A stretch of 64,000 bases of DNA from Roseomonas elaeocarpi (GTDB taxonomy: Bacteria > Pseudomonadota > Alphaproteobacteria > Acetobacterales > Acetobacteraceae). Each line of letters begins with the position of its first letter. Positions within the stretch are counted from its first letter, which is position 1. A program made the position numbers and the translations under genes. The notes beneath the pieces were generated by a model that was given only the letters and a program-made list of their open reading frames with translations, was not told the DNA's origin and did no database searches. Location: the NCBI RefSeq assembly GCF_042433915.1, contig NZ_JBHLUN010000013.1:62001-126000 (forward strand), written 5' to 3'. Positions 32,361 to 39,358 of the stretch are shown here, in pieces.

Positions 32361-33674
32361 ATGGACCTCCGCCGTAAGCTGGAAATCCTCGCCGACGCGG
32401 CGAAGTACGATGCCTCGTGCTCGTCCTCCGGCACCGAGAAGCGCGACAGCCGCGACGGCGGCCTGGGCTCCACCGAGGGCATGGGCATCTGCCACGCCTA
32501 CGCCCCCGACGGCCGCTGCATCTCCTTGCTGAAGGTGCTGCTGACCAACGCCTGCGTCTACGACTGCGCCTACTGCATCAACCGCGCGTCCTCCAACGTC
32601 GCGCGCGCCCGCTTCACGGTGCGCGAGCTGGTGGAGCTGACGCTGGACTTCTACCGCCGCAACTACATCGAGGGACTGTTCCTGAGCTCCGGCATCATCC
32701 GCTCGCCGGACTACACCATGGAGCAGATCCTCAACGTCGCCCGCCTCCTGCGCGAGGAACACGGCTTCCGCGGCTACATCCACCTCAAGACCATTCCCGA
32801 CGCCGACCCGGCCCTGGTGGCCAAGGCCGGCGCCTATGCCGACCGGCTGAGCATCAACGTCGAGTTGCCCAAGGTGGAAAGCCTGGCCGCCCTGGCGCCC
32901 GAGAAGGACAGCGGCGCCATCCGCCGCGCCATGGGCGACCTGCGCCTGCGCATCGACGAGGCCAAGGAAGCCAGGAAGGACCAGGAGGCCGGCCGCACCC
33001 GCGCCGCGCCGCCGCGCTTCGCCCCCGCAGGGCAGAGCACGCAGATGATCGTGGGCGCCGACAACACCGATGACCGGCAGATCCTCCACAGCTCGGCCAA
33101 CCTCTACGGCTCCTACCGGCTGCGGCGCGTCTACTACTCGGCCTATTCCCCGATCCCCGACGCGCCCTCCGCCCTGCCACCGGCCGCCCCGCCGCTGATC
33201 CGCGAGCACCGGCTGTACCAGGCCGACTGGCTGATGCGCTTCTACGGCTTCGAGGCCGGGGAGATCGTGGCGCCGGAAGACAGTGCCGAGGGCGGCGGGG
33301 CGCCGGGGATGCTCGACCTCGACGTGGACCCCAAGCTCGCCTGGGCGCTGCGCAACCGCCACCGCTTCCCGGTGGACGTGAACCGCGCCGACCGCGAAGC
33401 CCTGCTGCGCGTGCCGGGCCTGGGCGCCAAGACGGTGGAGCGGCTGCTGGCCGCCCGCCGCCACCGCGACATCCGCATGGACGACCTCGCCCGGCTGCGC
33501 GTGTCGCTGCGCAAGGTGGCGCCCTTTGTCCTCGCGGCCGACCACCATCCCCGCGCCGGGCTGCTGGACCGCGCCGACCTGCGCGCGATGCTCACCGCGG
33601 GGGAAGGGCTGGCGCGGCAGCTGCCGGTGACCGGCAAGCCGCAGCAGCTCTCGCTCTTCGGGGCCGCCGCGTGA
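32361..33674 (+). CDS. Radical SAM DNA-repair-type protein (SplB-like, TIGR03916 family)
   Basis: Protein of 437 aa. The radical SAM cluster motif Cys65-x3-Cys69-x2-Cys72 lies in ACVYDCAYCINRASSNVARARF. The family start MDLRRKLEILADAAKYDASCSSSG and IEGLFLSSGIIRSPDYTMEQ are typical of the putative DNA modification/repair radical SAM proteins related to spore photoproduct lyase. A C-terminal helix-hairpin-helix (PVDVNRADREALLRVPGLGAKTVERLL) suggests DNA contact. I preferred the ATG at 32361 to 32346, since the latter is too close to the SOS box and probable promoter. It is followed by the DUF4130-UdgX gene, a partnership typical of this family. Confidence 0.9.
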   Translation: MDLRRKLEILADAAKYDASCSSSGTEKRDSRDGGLGSTEGMGICHAYAPDGRCISLLKVLLTNACVYDCAYCINRASSNVARARFTVRELVELTLDFYRRNYIEGLFLSSGIIRSPDYTMEQILNVARLLREEHGFRGYIHLKTIPDADPALVAKAGAYADRLSINVELPKVESLAALAPEKDSGAIRRAMGDLRLRIDEAKEARKDQEAGRTRAAPPRFAPAGQSTQMIVGADNTDDRQILHSSANLYGSYRLRRVYYSAYSPIPDAPSALPPAAPPLIREHRLYQADWLMRFYGFEAGEIVAPEDSAEGGGAPGMLDLDVDPKLAWALRNRHRFPVDVNRADREALLRVPGLGAKTVERLLAARRHRDIRMDDLARLRVSLRKVAPFVLAADHHPRAGLLDRADLRAMLTAGEGLARQLPVTGKPQQLSLFGAAA

Positions 33675-33786
33675 GCGGCGCGGATGGATGGCGCGTGAGC
33701 GGCGTGGGCAGGGACTGCAGGGGCAGGGCGACGGCAACGCCATCTGAGCGGCCGGGAAGCAGGTGCCAGCCCGGGAGGGGTGCCGC

Positions 33787-35460
33787 GTGAGCGCCACCGC
33801 CGACCTGTTCGCGCCCGCGCTGCCGGGAAGCGATGCCGCTGCCCCCGACCTTTGCACACCCGCGCCTCCGGACGGCGTGGCGACATCCTCCACCGGTTCC
33901 GACCCCACCCACCTGTCGGACGCCACGGCCCCGGGGAGCGACGCGGGCGGCCACAGCGTCGCGCTCGGTCACCCGGCGGACTACGCCGGCTGGCGCGAGG
34001 CCGCCCGCGCACTGGTGATCGCGGGCGTCCCGCCCGAGGCCGTGCAGTGGTCCAGCCCCGCCGACCCGCCGGCGCTGTTCGGCGGCCCGCCGCCACCGCC
34101 CGCGCCCGAGGGCGCGCAGCTTCGCGTGCCCAAGGACTTCCCGGCGCTGGCGGAGGTGGTGATCCGCCACCGCGACCCGGCCCGCTTCGCCCTGCTGCAC
34201 CGCCTCCTGTGGCGCCTGCAACGCGAACGCGCCCTGCTGGAGGTCGCCACCGACCCGGACGTCCACCGCGCCACCACCATGCGCAAGGCCATCGGCCGCG
34301 ACGCCCACAAGATGCACGCCTTCGTCCGCTTCCGCGAAGTGCCGATGCCGGATGGCGCGCCGTCCCGCTACGTGAGCTGGTTCGAGCCGGAGCACCACAT
34401 CCTGGAGGCCGAGGCTGGCTTCTTCACCCGCCGCTTCGCGCAGATGCACTGGTCGATCCTCACCCCCCGTGCCTCGGCCCACTGGGACGGCACCGCGGTG
34501 AGCTTCGGCCCCGGCGCCCGCCGCGGCGACGCCCCGGCCGAGGATGCGGCGGAAGACCTGTGGCGCGCCTACTTCGCCGCCATCTTCAATCCCGCCCGCC
34601 TGAAGCCCGATGCCATGCGCGCCGAGATGCCGGTGCGCTACTGGCGCAACCTGCCCGAAGCGCAGCTGATCCCGCGCCTGATCGCGGAAGCCCCGGCCCG
34701 GGTGGCGGCCATGGTGGAGCGCGGCGCCACCGCCCCGGCACAGCGCCGGCAGCGCGCGCTGCACCTCCCGGCCGCGCCGCGCGTTGACAGCATTGCCATG
34801 CCAGACAGCAACCCCGCGCCCATTCCCGGCGCCCCGATCGACACCGCCGCCGCCACGGCCGCCCTGCTGGAGCTCCGCCGCGGCCTGGAGACCCGCAACG
34901 ACCTGCCCGACTGGGCGCGCAACAGCACCCAGCCGGTCTTCGGCGAGGGTCCGCCCGGCGCGCCGATCATGTTCATCGGCGAGCAGCCGGGCGACGAGGA
35001 GGACCTGGCCGGCCGCCCCTTCGTGGGTCCCGCCGGCCGACTGTTCAACCGCGCGCTGGAGGAAGCGGGCGTGTCCCGCGACGAGGCCTACGTCACCAAT
35101 GCGGTGAAGCACTTCAAGTTCACGCCCACCGGCCGGCGCCGCCTGCACCAGTCGCCCGATGCCGGTGACATCAGCTACTACCAGCCTTTCCTGCAGCGCG
35201 AGATCGCCATCGTCGCCCCGCGCCTCGTGGTGACGCTGGGTGCCACCGCGCTGCGCGCCGTCACCGGCCGCGCCATGCCGGTGACCAAGGTTCGCGGCAC
35301 GATCCTGCGGGGCGCGGACGGGAAGCCCTTCTTCCCGACCGTCCACCCGTCCTACCTGCTGCGCATCCCCGACGCCGCCACCAAGGCCCGGGAATACGAG
35401 CGCTTTATCGAGGACCTCGCTTCGGCGGCTTCGACTGCCCGCGCGCTTCCTGCTTCTTGA
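33787..35460 (+). CDS. DUF4130-UdgX fusion, uracil-DNA glycosylase superfamily
   Basis: Two-domain protein of 557 aa. Residues about 50-320 match the radical-SAM-associated DUF4130 domain (YAGWREAARALVIAGVPPEAVQW...HKMHAFVRFREV). Residues about 338-557 are a UdgX-type glycosylase: GEQPGDEEDLAGRPFVGPAGRLFN (398 onward), AVKHFKFTPTGRRRLHQSP with the candidate nucleophile His454, and HPSYLLR (520 onward). UdgX enzymes bind uracil-DNA covalently through this His. The GTG at 33787 has GGGAGGGG 6 nt upstream. An in-frame ATG at codon 338 could yield the UdgX half alone. The 3' end overlaps the convergent TPR gene by 56 bp. Confidence 0.9.
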   Translation: MSATADLFAPALPGSDAAAPDLCTPAPPDGVATSSTGSDPTHLSDATAPGSDAGGHSVALGHPADYAGWREAARALVIAGVPPEAVQWSSPADPPALFGGPPPPPAPEGAQLRVPKDFPALAEVVIRHRDPARFALLHRLLWRLQRERALLEVATDPDVHRATTMRKAIGRDAHKMHAFVRFREVPMPDGAPSRYVSWFEPEHHILEAEAGFFTRRFAQMHWSILTPRASAHWDGTAVSFGPGARRGDAPAEDAAEDLWRAYFAAIFNPARLKPDAMRAEMPVRYWRNLPEAQLIPRLIAEAPARVAAMVERGATAPAQRRQRALHLPAAPRVDSIAMPDSNPAPIPGAPIDTAAATAALLELRRGLETRNDLPDWARNSTQPVFGEGPPGAPIMFIGEQPGDEEDLAGRPFVGPAGRLFNRALEEAGVSRDEAYVTNAVKHFKFTPTGRRRLHQSPDAGDISYYQPFLQREIAIVAPRLVVTLGATALRAVTGRAMPVTKVRGTILRGADGKPFFPTVHPSYLLRIPDAATKAREYERFIEDLASAASTARALPAS

Positions 35461-36478
35461 GCTTGCGGCGGTCCAGCTTCTCGCCCTCGGGCGCGGCCGC
35501 CTTCTTCCCCTTGCCCTTCGGGGCAAGGTCTTCCGTGGCGGGGGCGGGCTGCGCGGGCGTCGCCGCGGCGGCCACGGTGGCAGCCTCCTCCGGCGCGGCC
35601 TCGGCCGCGTCATGCAGGCGCTTCACCCCCGCATCGCCAGGCTGCCGTTCCAGCAGCTGACGCGCCAGCGGCAGCGCCTCGGCCGGGCGCTTGAGCTGCA
35701 GCAGCGCTTCCACGGAGCGGCGAAGCGCGGTCGTCTCGTCGCCGGGATAAACGTTCATCGTCTTGTTTTCGCGCGCCGCCAGCACCGACTGCGCCTCGGC
35801 CAGCGCTTCCTCGCGGCGGCCGACGCGCAGCAGGAAGGTGGCCACCATGTTGTGCAGCCCGGCATCCTCGGGCTTCATGGCCGAGGCCGCCTGCGCCGCC
35901 TCGGCGGCCTCCTCCCAGCTTTCCAGCGAGGCCAGCGCCTTGGCCAGGCCGATGCGCGGGGGAAGCTTGCTGCCGTCCGCCTCGACCTGCGCCCGTGCCT
36001 TGGCCGCCGCCGTGGCCCGGGCCGCCCGCGCGCCCTCCGCGTCGATGGGGTGCAGCACCACTGCCTGCAGCAGGTAGGCTTCCGCATCCTCCGGCGCCGC
36101 CGCCACCATCCGCTCCGCCTCGGGCACGGCTTCCTCGTGACGCTTCAACTGAAGCAGCGCGGAGCACAGGCGGCGCAGGGCACCGTAATCCGTCAGCCGG
36201 ATGGCCAGGGCGCGCCGGGACACCTCTACCGCCTCTTCCGACCGCTGCGAGGCCAGCAGGTGGCCCGCCAGCATGTTCAGCGCGCCGACATCCTCGGGCC
36301 GGATCGAGATGGCTTCCTGCACGGCCTCGGCCGCGTCCCGGAAGCGCGCCTTGGCAGCCAGCGCACGACCCAGCGCCATCCAGGCACCGAAGTCACCCGG
36401 ATCGCCTTCGAGCCCCAGCCGTTCGGCCAGCGCGGCGCGGGTCGTCTCGTCCTGGGTCTCGTTCAGCAATTCGGTCAT
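35405..36478 (-). CDS. Tetratricopeptide repeat protein
   Basis: Protein of 357 aa with a chain of TPR-like helix pairs across residues about 25-290 (GDFGAWMALGRALAAKARFRDAAEAVQEAI, AEAYLLQAVVLHPIDAEGARAARATAAAKARAQ, GLHNMVATFLLRVGRREEALAEAQSVL). A low-complexity Ala/Pro stretch and a highly basic Lys/Arg tail (KLDRRKLKKQEARGQSKPPKRGPR) follow. No signal peptide is seen, so it is cytoplasmic, probably a scaffold. Its last 18 codons lie antisense to the last codons of the UdgX gene. The ATG at 36478 is preferred to 36544. Function unknown. Confidence 0.8.
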   Translation of the reverse strand: MTELLNETQDETTRAALAERLGLEGDPGDFGAWMALGRALAAKARFRDAAEAVQEAISIRPEDVGALNMLAGHLLASQRSEEAVEVSRRALAIRLTDYGALRRLCSALLQLKRHEEAVPEAERMVAAAPEDAEAYLLQAVVLHPIDAEGARAARATAAAKARAQVEADGSKLPPRIGLAKALASLESWEEAAEAAQAASAMKPEDAGLHNMVATFLLRVGRREEALAEAQSVLAARENKTMNVYPGDETTALRRSVEALLQLKRPAEALPLARQLLERQPGDAGVKRLHDAAEAAPEEAATVAAAATPAQPAPATEDLAPKGKGKKAAAPEGEKLDRRKLKKQEARGQSKPPKRGPR

Positions 36479-36546
36479 GCCTGCGCTCCGCCAGGGCCCG
36501 CTGGAACGGGCCATGGTCCATGGTTCAGTGCAGCAATTTGCCAAAA

Positions 36547-36573
36547 TGGAGCAAAGTTACAAGTTTTGCTCCA
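36547..36573. terminator. Perfect 9-bp inverted repeat, terminator or operator
   Basis: TGGAGCAAA (36547-36555) and TTTGCTCCA (36565-36573) are perfect inverted arms around a 9-nt spacer. On the minus strand the hairpin is followed by TTTTGG, 58 nt past the OmpA-like stop, which suits a weak intrinsic terminator. The site also lies about 70 nt upstream of the TPR start, where an operator would sit. It is AT-rich compared with its surroundings. Confidence 0.45.
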
Positions 36574-36630
36574 GGCACGCGTCCGGACACGACCCGCAGC
36601 AGGGCACCGGTGCCGCGCCCGCGGCGTCGT

Positions 36631-37617
36631 TCAGGGTGCCTTGTCCACCGGCACCGGCGGGTCCCCTGCGGCGGGCGGATCACCCCGCGGCGTGGGTTCC
36701 GACCCGGTCGCGCCGCCGGGGCGCGGAGTGTCCGAGGGCGGGCTGGCAGGCAGCTCGCCCTGAGGGGTTGAACCGTTCGGCGGCGCGGTGCCCCCTGCCG
36801 GGGCGGCGCCGGGTGCCACGCCACTGGGCGTGGTGCCGGAGGGCGCATTGCCGCCGGGCCTCGCGCCGTCCGGTGCGGCGCCGCCGGGCGCCGTCTCCGG
36901 CACCGCCGGCCGCGGGGCGGCTGGCTCCCGTGGTGCCGCCGGGGCACCGCCACCGGGCGCCTCCGGCGAACCGCCCGGAGATCCGCCTCCGGGAACCTGG
37001 CGGGGAGCTTCCTGGGGGACCGCCGCCGGACCCTGTGCCGGAGCGCCGGGCGAGGAAGCCGGTGGGGAGGCAGGCGGTGAGGCCTGGGGCGCCGCTTGCG
37101 GCGGCCGGGCTGCCGGTGCGGCCGGCGGGGGCGCGGCCGGAGGGGGCGCAGCCGGTGCCGGCGTGGCCGGAACAGGTGCCGGGGCCGCCGCCGGCAGCAC
37201 CACGATCGTGACGCTGCGCTGCTGCCGATTGCCGGTGCTGCGGCTGAAGCCGGCCACGCGGGCTTCCGAGCGCAACCGGCCTGCAGCGATCTTCTCGGTG
37301 CCCGTCAGCGCTTCGGCCACGGCCCTGGCGCGGCTCGCGGCGAGGCGCACGTTGGTGCTCTGCCCAACTTCGCGGTCGGTGTGGCCCAGCACGCAGGCGT
37401 TGCGGTCCGGCTCGGCCTTCATCAGCTGCGCGGCCGCCGCCAGGGCGCTGCGCGCCGCGTCGGTCACCTGCGCGCTGCCGGGGCGGAAGGGCACCGCGAA
37501 GACGTCGTCCTCCAGCTCCTCCGCGCCGATGCAGTTGAAGCCGTGCCGCGGCGCCTGCGCGCTGGCACCGCCTGCCATCAGCAGCAGCGCGACGCCCGAC
37601 AACAGGATTTTCCGCAC
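36631..37617 (-). CDS. OmpA-like domain protein with Pro/Ala-rich tail
   Basis: Exported protein of 328 aa. The signal peptide (ILLSGVALLLMAGGASAQ) ends near residue 19. Residues about 30-145 are an OmpA-like peptidoglycan-binding domain: FAVPFRPGSAQVTDAARSALAAAAQLMK, then VLGHTDREVGQSTNVRLAASRARAVAEAL. The remaining roughly 180 residues are almost only Pro, Ala, Gly, Ser and Thr and are probably disordered. The usual order, with OmpA domain last, is reversed. The start is uncertain: the GTG at 37617 puts the signal peptide at the N-terminus, but the frame stays open to 37746 across a repeat array. Confidence 0.78.
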   Translation of the reverse strand: MRKILLSGVALLLMAGGASAQAPRHGFNCIGAEELEDDVFAVPFRPGSAQVTDAARSALAAAAQLMKAEPDRNACVLGHTDREVGQSTNVRLAASRARAVAEALTGTEKIAAGRLRSEARVAGFSRSTGNRQQRSVTIVVLPAAAPAPVPATPAPAAPPPAAPPPAAPAARPPQAAPQASPPASPPASSPGAPAQGPAAVPQEAPRQVPGGGSPGGSPEAPGGGAPAAPREPAAPRPAVPETAPGGAAPDGARPGGNAPSGTTPSGVAPGAAPAGGTAPPNGSTPQGELPASPPSDTPRPGGATGSEPTPRGDPPAAGDPPVPVDKAP

Positions 37618-37699
37618 ACGATGCCAGGTCGCGTGGGGCCAAATCGGATTGGGTCGCCGGGCATCGGCGTCCGCAACGCCAATCTCCCTTGCGTCGACT

Positions 37700-37774
37700 A
37701 CTCGGGCATCGATCACTCGGGCATCCGTCACTCGGGCAACCATCATTCAGCCATCAACCCTTCGGGCACCGGGC
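37700..37774. repeat. 15-bp tandem repeat array
   Basis: Five 15-bp units begin at 37700, 37715, 37730, 37745 and 37760. The first three share ACTCGGGCA; the last two are degraded. On the minus strand in the OmpA-like frame the units would encode Asp-Ala-Arg-Val-x pentapeptides; on the plus strand they read His-Ser-Gly-Ile-x. The array lies upstream of the proposed GTG start. Copy number may vary by slippage. Confidence 0.7.
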
Positions 37775-37829
37775 TGCCCCGCCCCACCCCGCTGGATGGG
37801 CGGACAGGTGGGCGGACAGGGCGAAGGCA

Positions 37830-39077
37830 TCAGGCCGCCTCCGTCAGCAGCCCTGCCGAGGCGAGGCGCTGCAGCAGCAGCGGCGCGTCCACCCCGGGAT
37901 GCTCCGCCTGCAGCACCGGCCCGGTCACCTCACGCCGGGCGAGCACCCAGCTGGTGGCCTCGGCCTCGGCGGGCGAGAGCGGCACCGTGGCGGCCGCGGT
38001 TTTGAGCAGCCATTCCGACCCGCGCCGCACCGGCTTCGCGCCGCCGGCGACCACGCGAAACACCGGCGCGCCGTCTTCCGCCGTGGCCTGGTCCGGGTCC
38101 GCGGCGGCGGCTTCGGGCGCGGCGAGGCCGCGGGCGGCCAGGATATCGATCGGCGGCCGCTCGAAGCGGTAGTTGCTCACGTGCTTGGCCAGGGCTTCCA
38201 GCACCTTGGGCTCGCGGCAGTATTCCGCCAGGCGGTTGCCCAGGGCAGCAGCGCGCGAGTTCAGCGCGAACTGCGCCGCCGGGGTGCCGTCCTGCCGCGG
38301 CAGCGGCTGGCGGAACAGCGGGTCCTGGATCGCGCGCTCGAACAGCATGCCCGCGAGGTCCACGCCCAGCGAGGCGTTGACGCCGTAGGCGATGTGCACG
38401 CTGGTCGGCGCCTCGGCCAGGGCGTCGTGGTACCAGCCGCGCGGCAGGTAGAGCAGGTCGCCCGCGCGCAGATGCACCTTCTCGCGCAGCGTGCCGCGCG
38501 CCCGGTCGTGATGCGCCTGGCCCAGGTTGCGGAAGGCGGGGTGCGGGATCGGCCATTCCGCCCGCTCCGACCAGATGTTCCAGGTCTTCTCGCCCTCCAC
38601 CTGCACGGCCCAGACGTCGTGCGTGTCGAAGTGGGTCGGGAAGGCCTTATGGCTCTGGAAGGAAACGTAGATGTTGGCCTGGACCTTGCCGAGGCCGGCA
38701 TCCTCGATGGCCTGCGACACGCCCCCGATGCCCGGCGTCAGGCTGTCGGTGTCGTTCATCACCACGCTGGCGCCGCGCGTGATCCAGTCGCGCAGCTTCG
38801 CGGCCTCGGGCTGCATCACCTGCGTGCCGTCGCGGCCGGTGGCGCGGGTGCAGTAGGCCTCGGCCGGCACCTGGCCGGTGTCCATGTACAGGCGCAGCGA
38901 GTGGCTGGACCAGATATGGGTCATGTCCAGCAGCCGGTTGATGCCGCGCCATCCCAGCACGCTGGCGAACTTCCGTTCATCCCCGCGTATGTGCAGCGGC
39001 TGCCGGTCGTAGAACTCGGCGAAGAAGCGCTCGGGCGTGATCGGCGCGAGGATGTCGGACAGCGTCATGGCGGCCAT
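37830..39077 (-). CDS. JmjC/cupin-like 2-oxoglutarate-dependent oxygenase (Cupin_4)
   Basis: Protein of 415 aa related to bacterial ribosomal oxygenases and other JmjC/cupin proteins. The iron site is visible as THFDTHDVWAVQVEGEKTW (His-x-Asp) with the distal His in APTSVHIAYG. RAGDLLYLPRGWYHDA is the typical turn before the distal strand. The N-terminus PITPERFFAEFYDRQPLHIRG is family-typical. The C-terminal part reads like a winged-helix dimer domain (LLKTAAATVPLSPAEAEATSWVLA). The substrate is unknown; hydroxylation of a ribosomal protein residue is possible. I chose the ATG at 39077, divergent from the glutamate dehydrogenase gene. Confidence 0.85.
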   Translation of the reverse strand: MAAMTLSDILAPITPERFFAEFYDRQPLHIRGDERKFASVLGWRGINRLLDMTHIWSSHSLRLYMDTGQVPAEAYCTRATGRDGTQVMQPEAAKLRDWITRGASVVMNDTDSLTPGIGGVSQAIEDAGLGKVQANIYVSFQSHKAFPTHFDTHDVWAVQVEGEKTWNIWSERAEWPIPHPAFRNLGQAHHDRARGTLREKVHLRAGDLLYLPRGWYHDALAEAPTSVHIAYGVNASLGVDLAGMLFERAIQDPLFRQPLPRQDGTPAAQFALNSRAAALGNRLAEYCREPKVLEALAKHVSNYRFERPPIDILAARGLAAPEAAAADPDQATAEDGAPVFRVVAGGAKPVRRGSEWLLKTAAATVPLSPAEAEATSWVLARREVTGPVLQAEHPGVDAPLLLQRLASAGLLTEAA

Positions 39078-39133
39078 GACGCGGAGCCTAGCCGAGCCCC
39101 CGGCGGCCGTCATCGGGCCCCGCGCGGGATTCT

Positions 39134-39169
39134 GCGCCCGGGATCGCGCCCGGGATCGTGCCTGGGGGG
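39134..39169. repeat. Short 12-bp tandem repeat in divergent gap
   Basis: GCGCCCGGGATC occurs twice head to tail (39134-39145, 39146-39157), followed by a degraded copy to 39169. It lies in the 281-bp gap between the cupin-like gene and the glutamate dehydrogenase gene. No clear promoter motifs are recognisable there. Confidence 0.5.
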
Positions 39170-39358
39170 GCGCATCGGGGGGAGGGGCGACCGGGCGCGC
39201 GTCAGGGATCGGCCGGGGACCCCGACCGCACCCGGGATGGCGCCCATGATGGAGGCCCGGATGGTGACCGGACGAGGTGCGCGGCTTGCGCCCCGGCCGG
39301 GGCCCTCCGATACCTGCCACCGAAGCGGGCCACCAAGGTCCGAGGGAGCGAACCCATC

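Noticed and set aside
34784..35107. Possible frameshifted second copy inside the UdgX gene
   Set aside because: The main frame is intact through all glycosylase motifs. The alternative frame is only a shadow.
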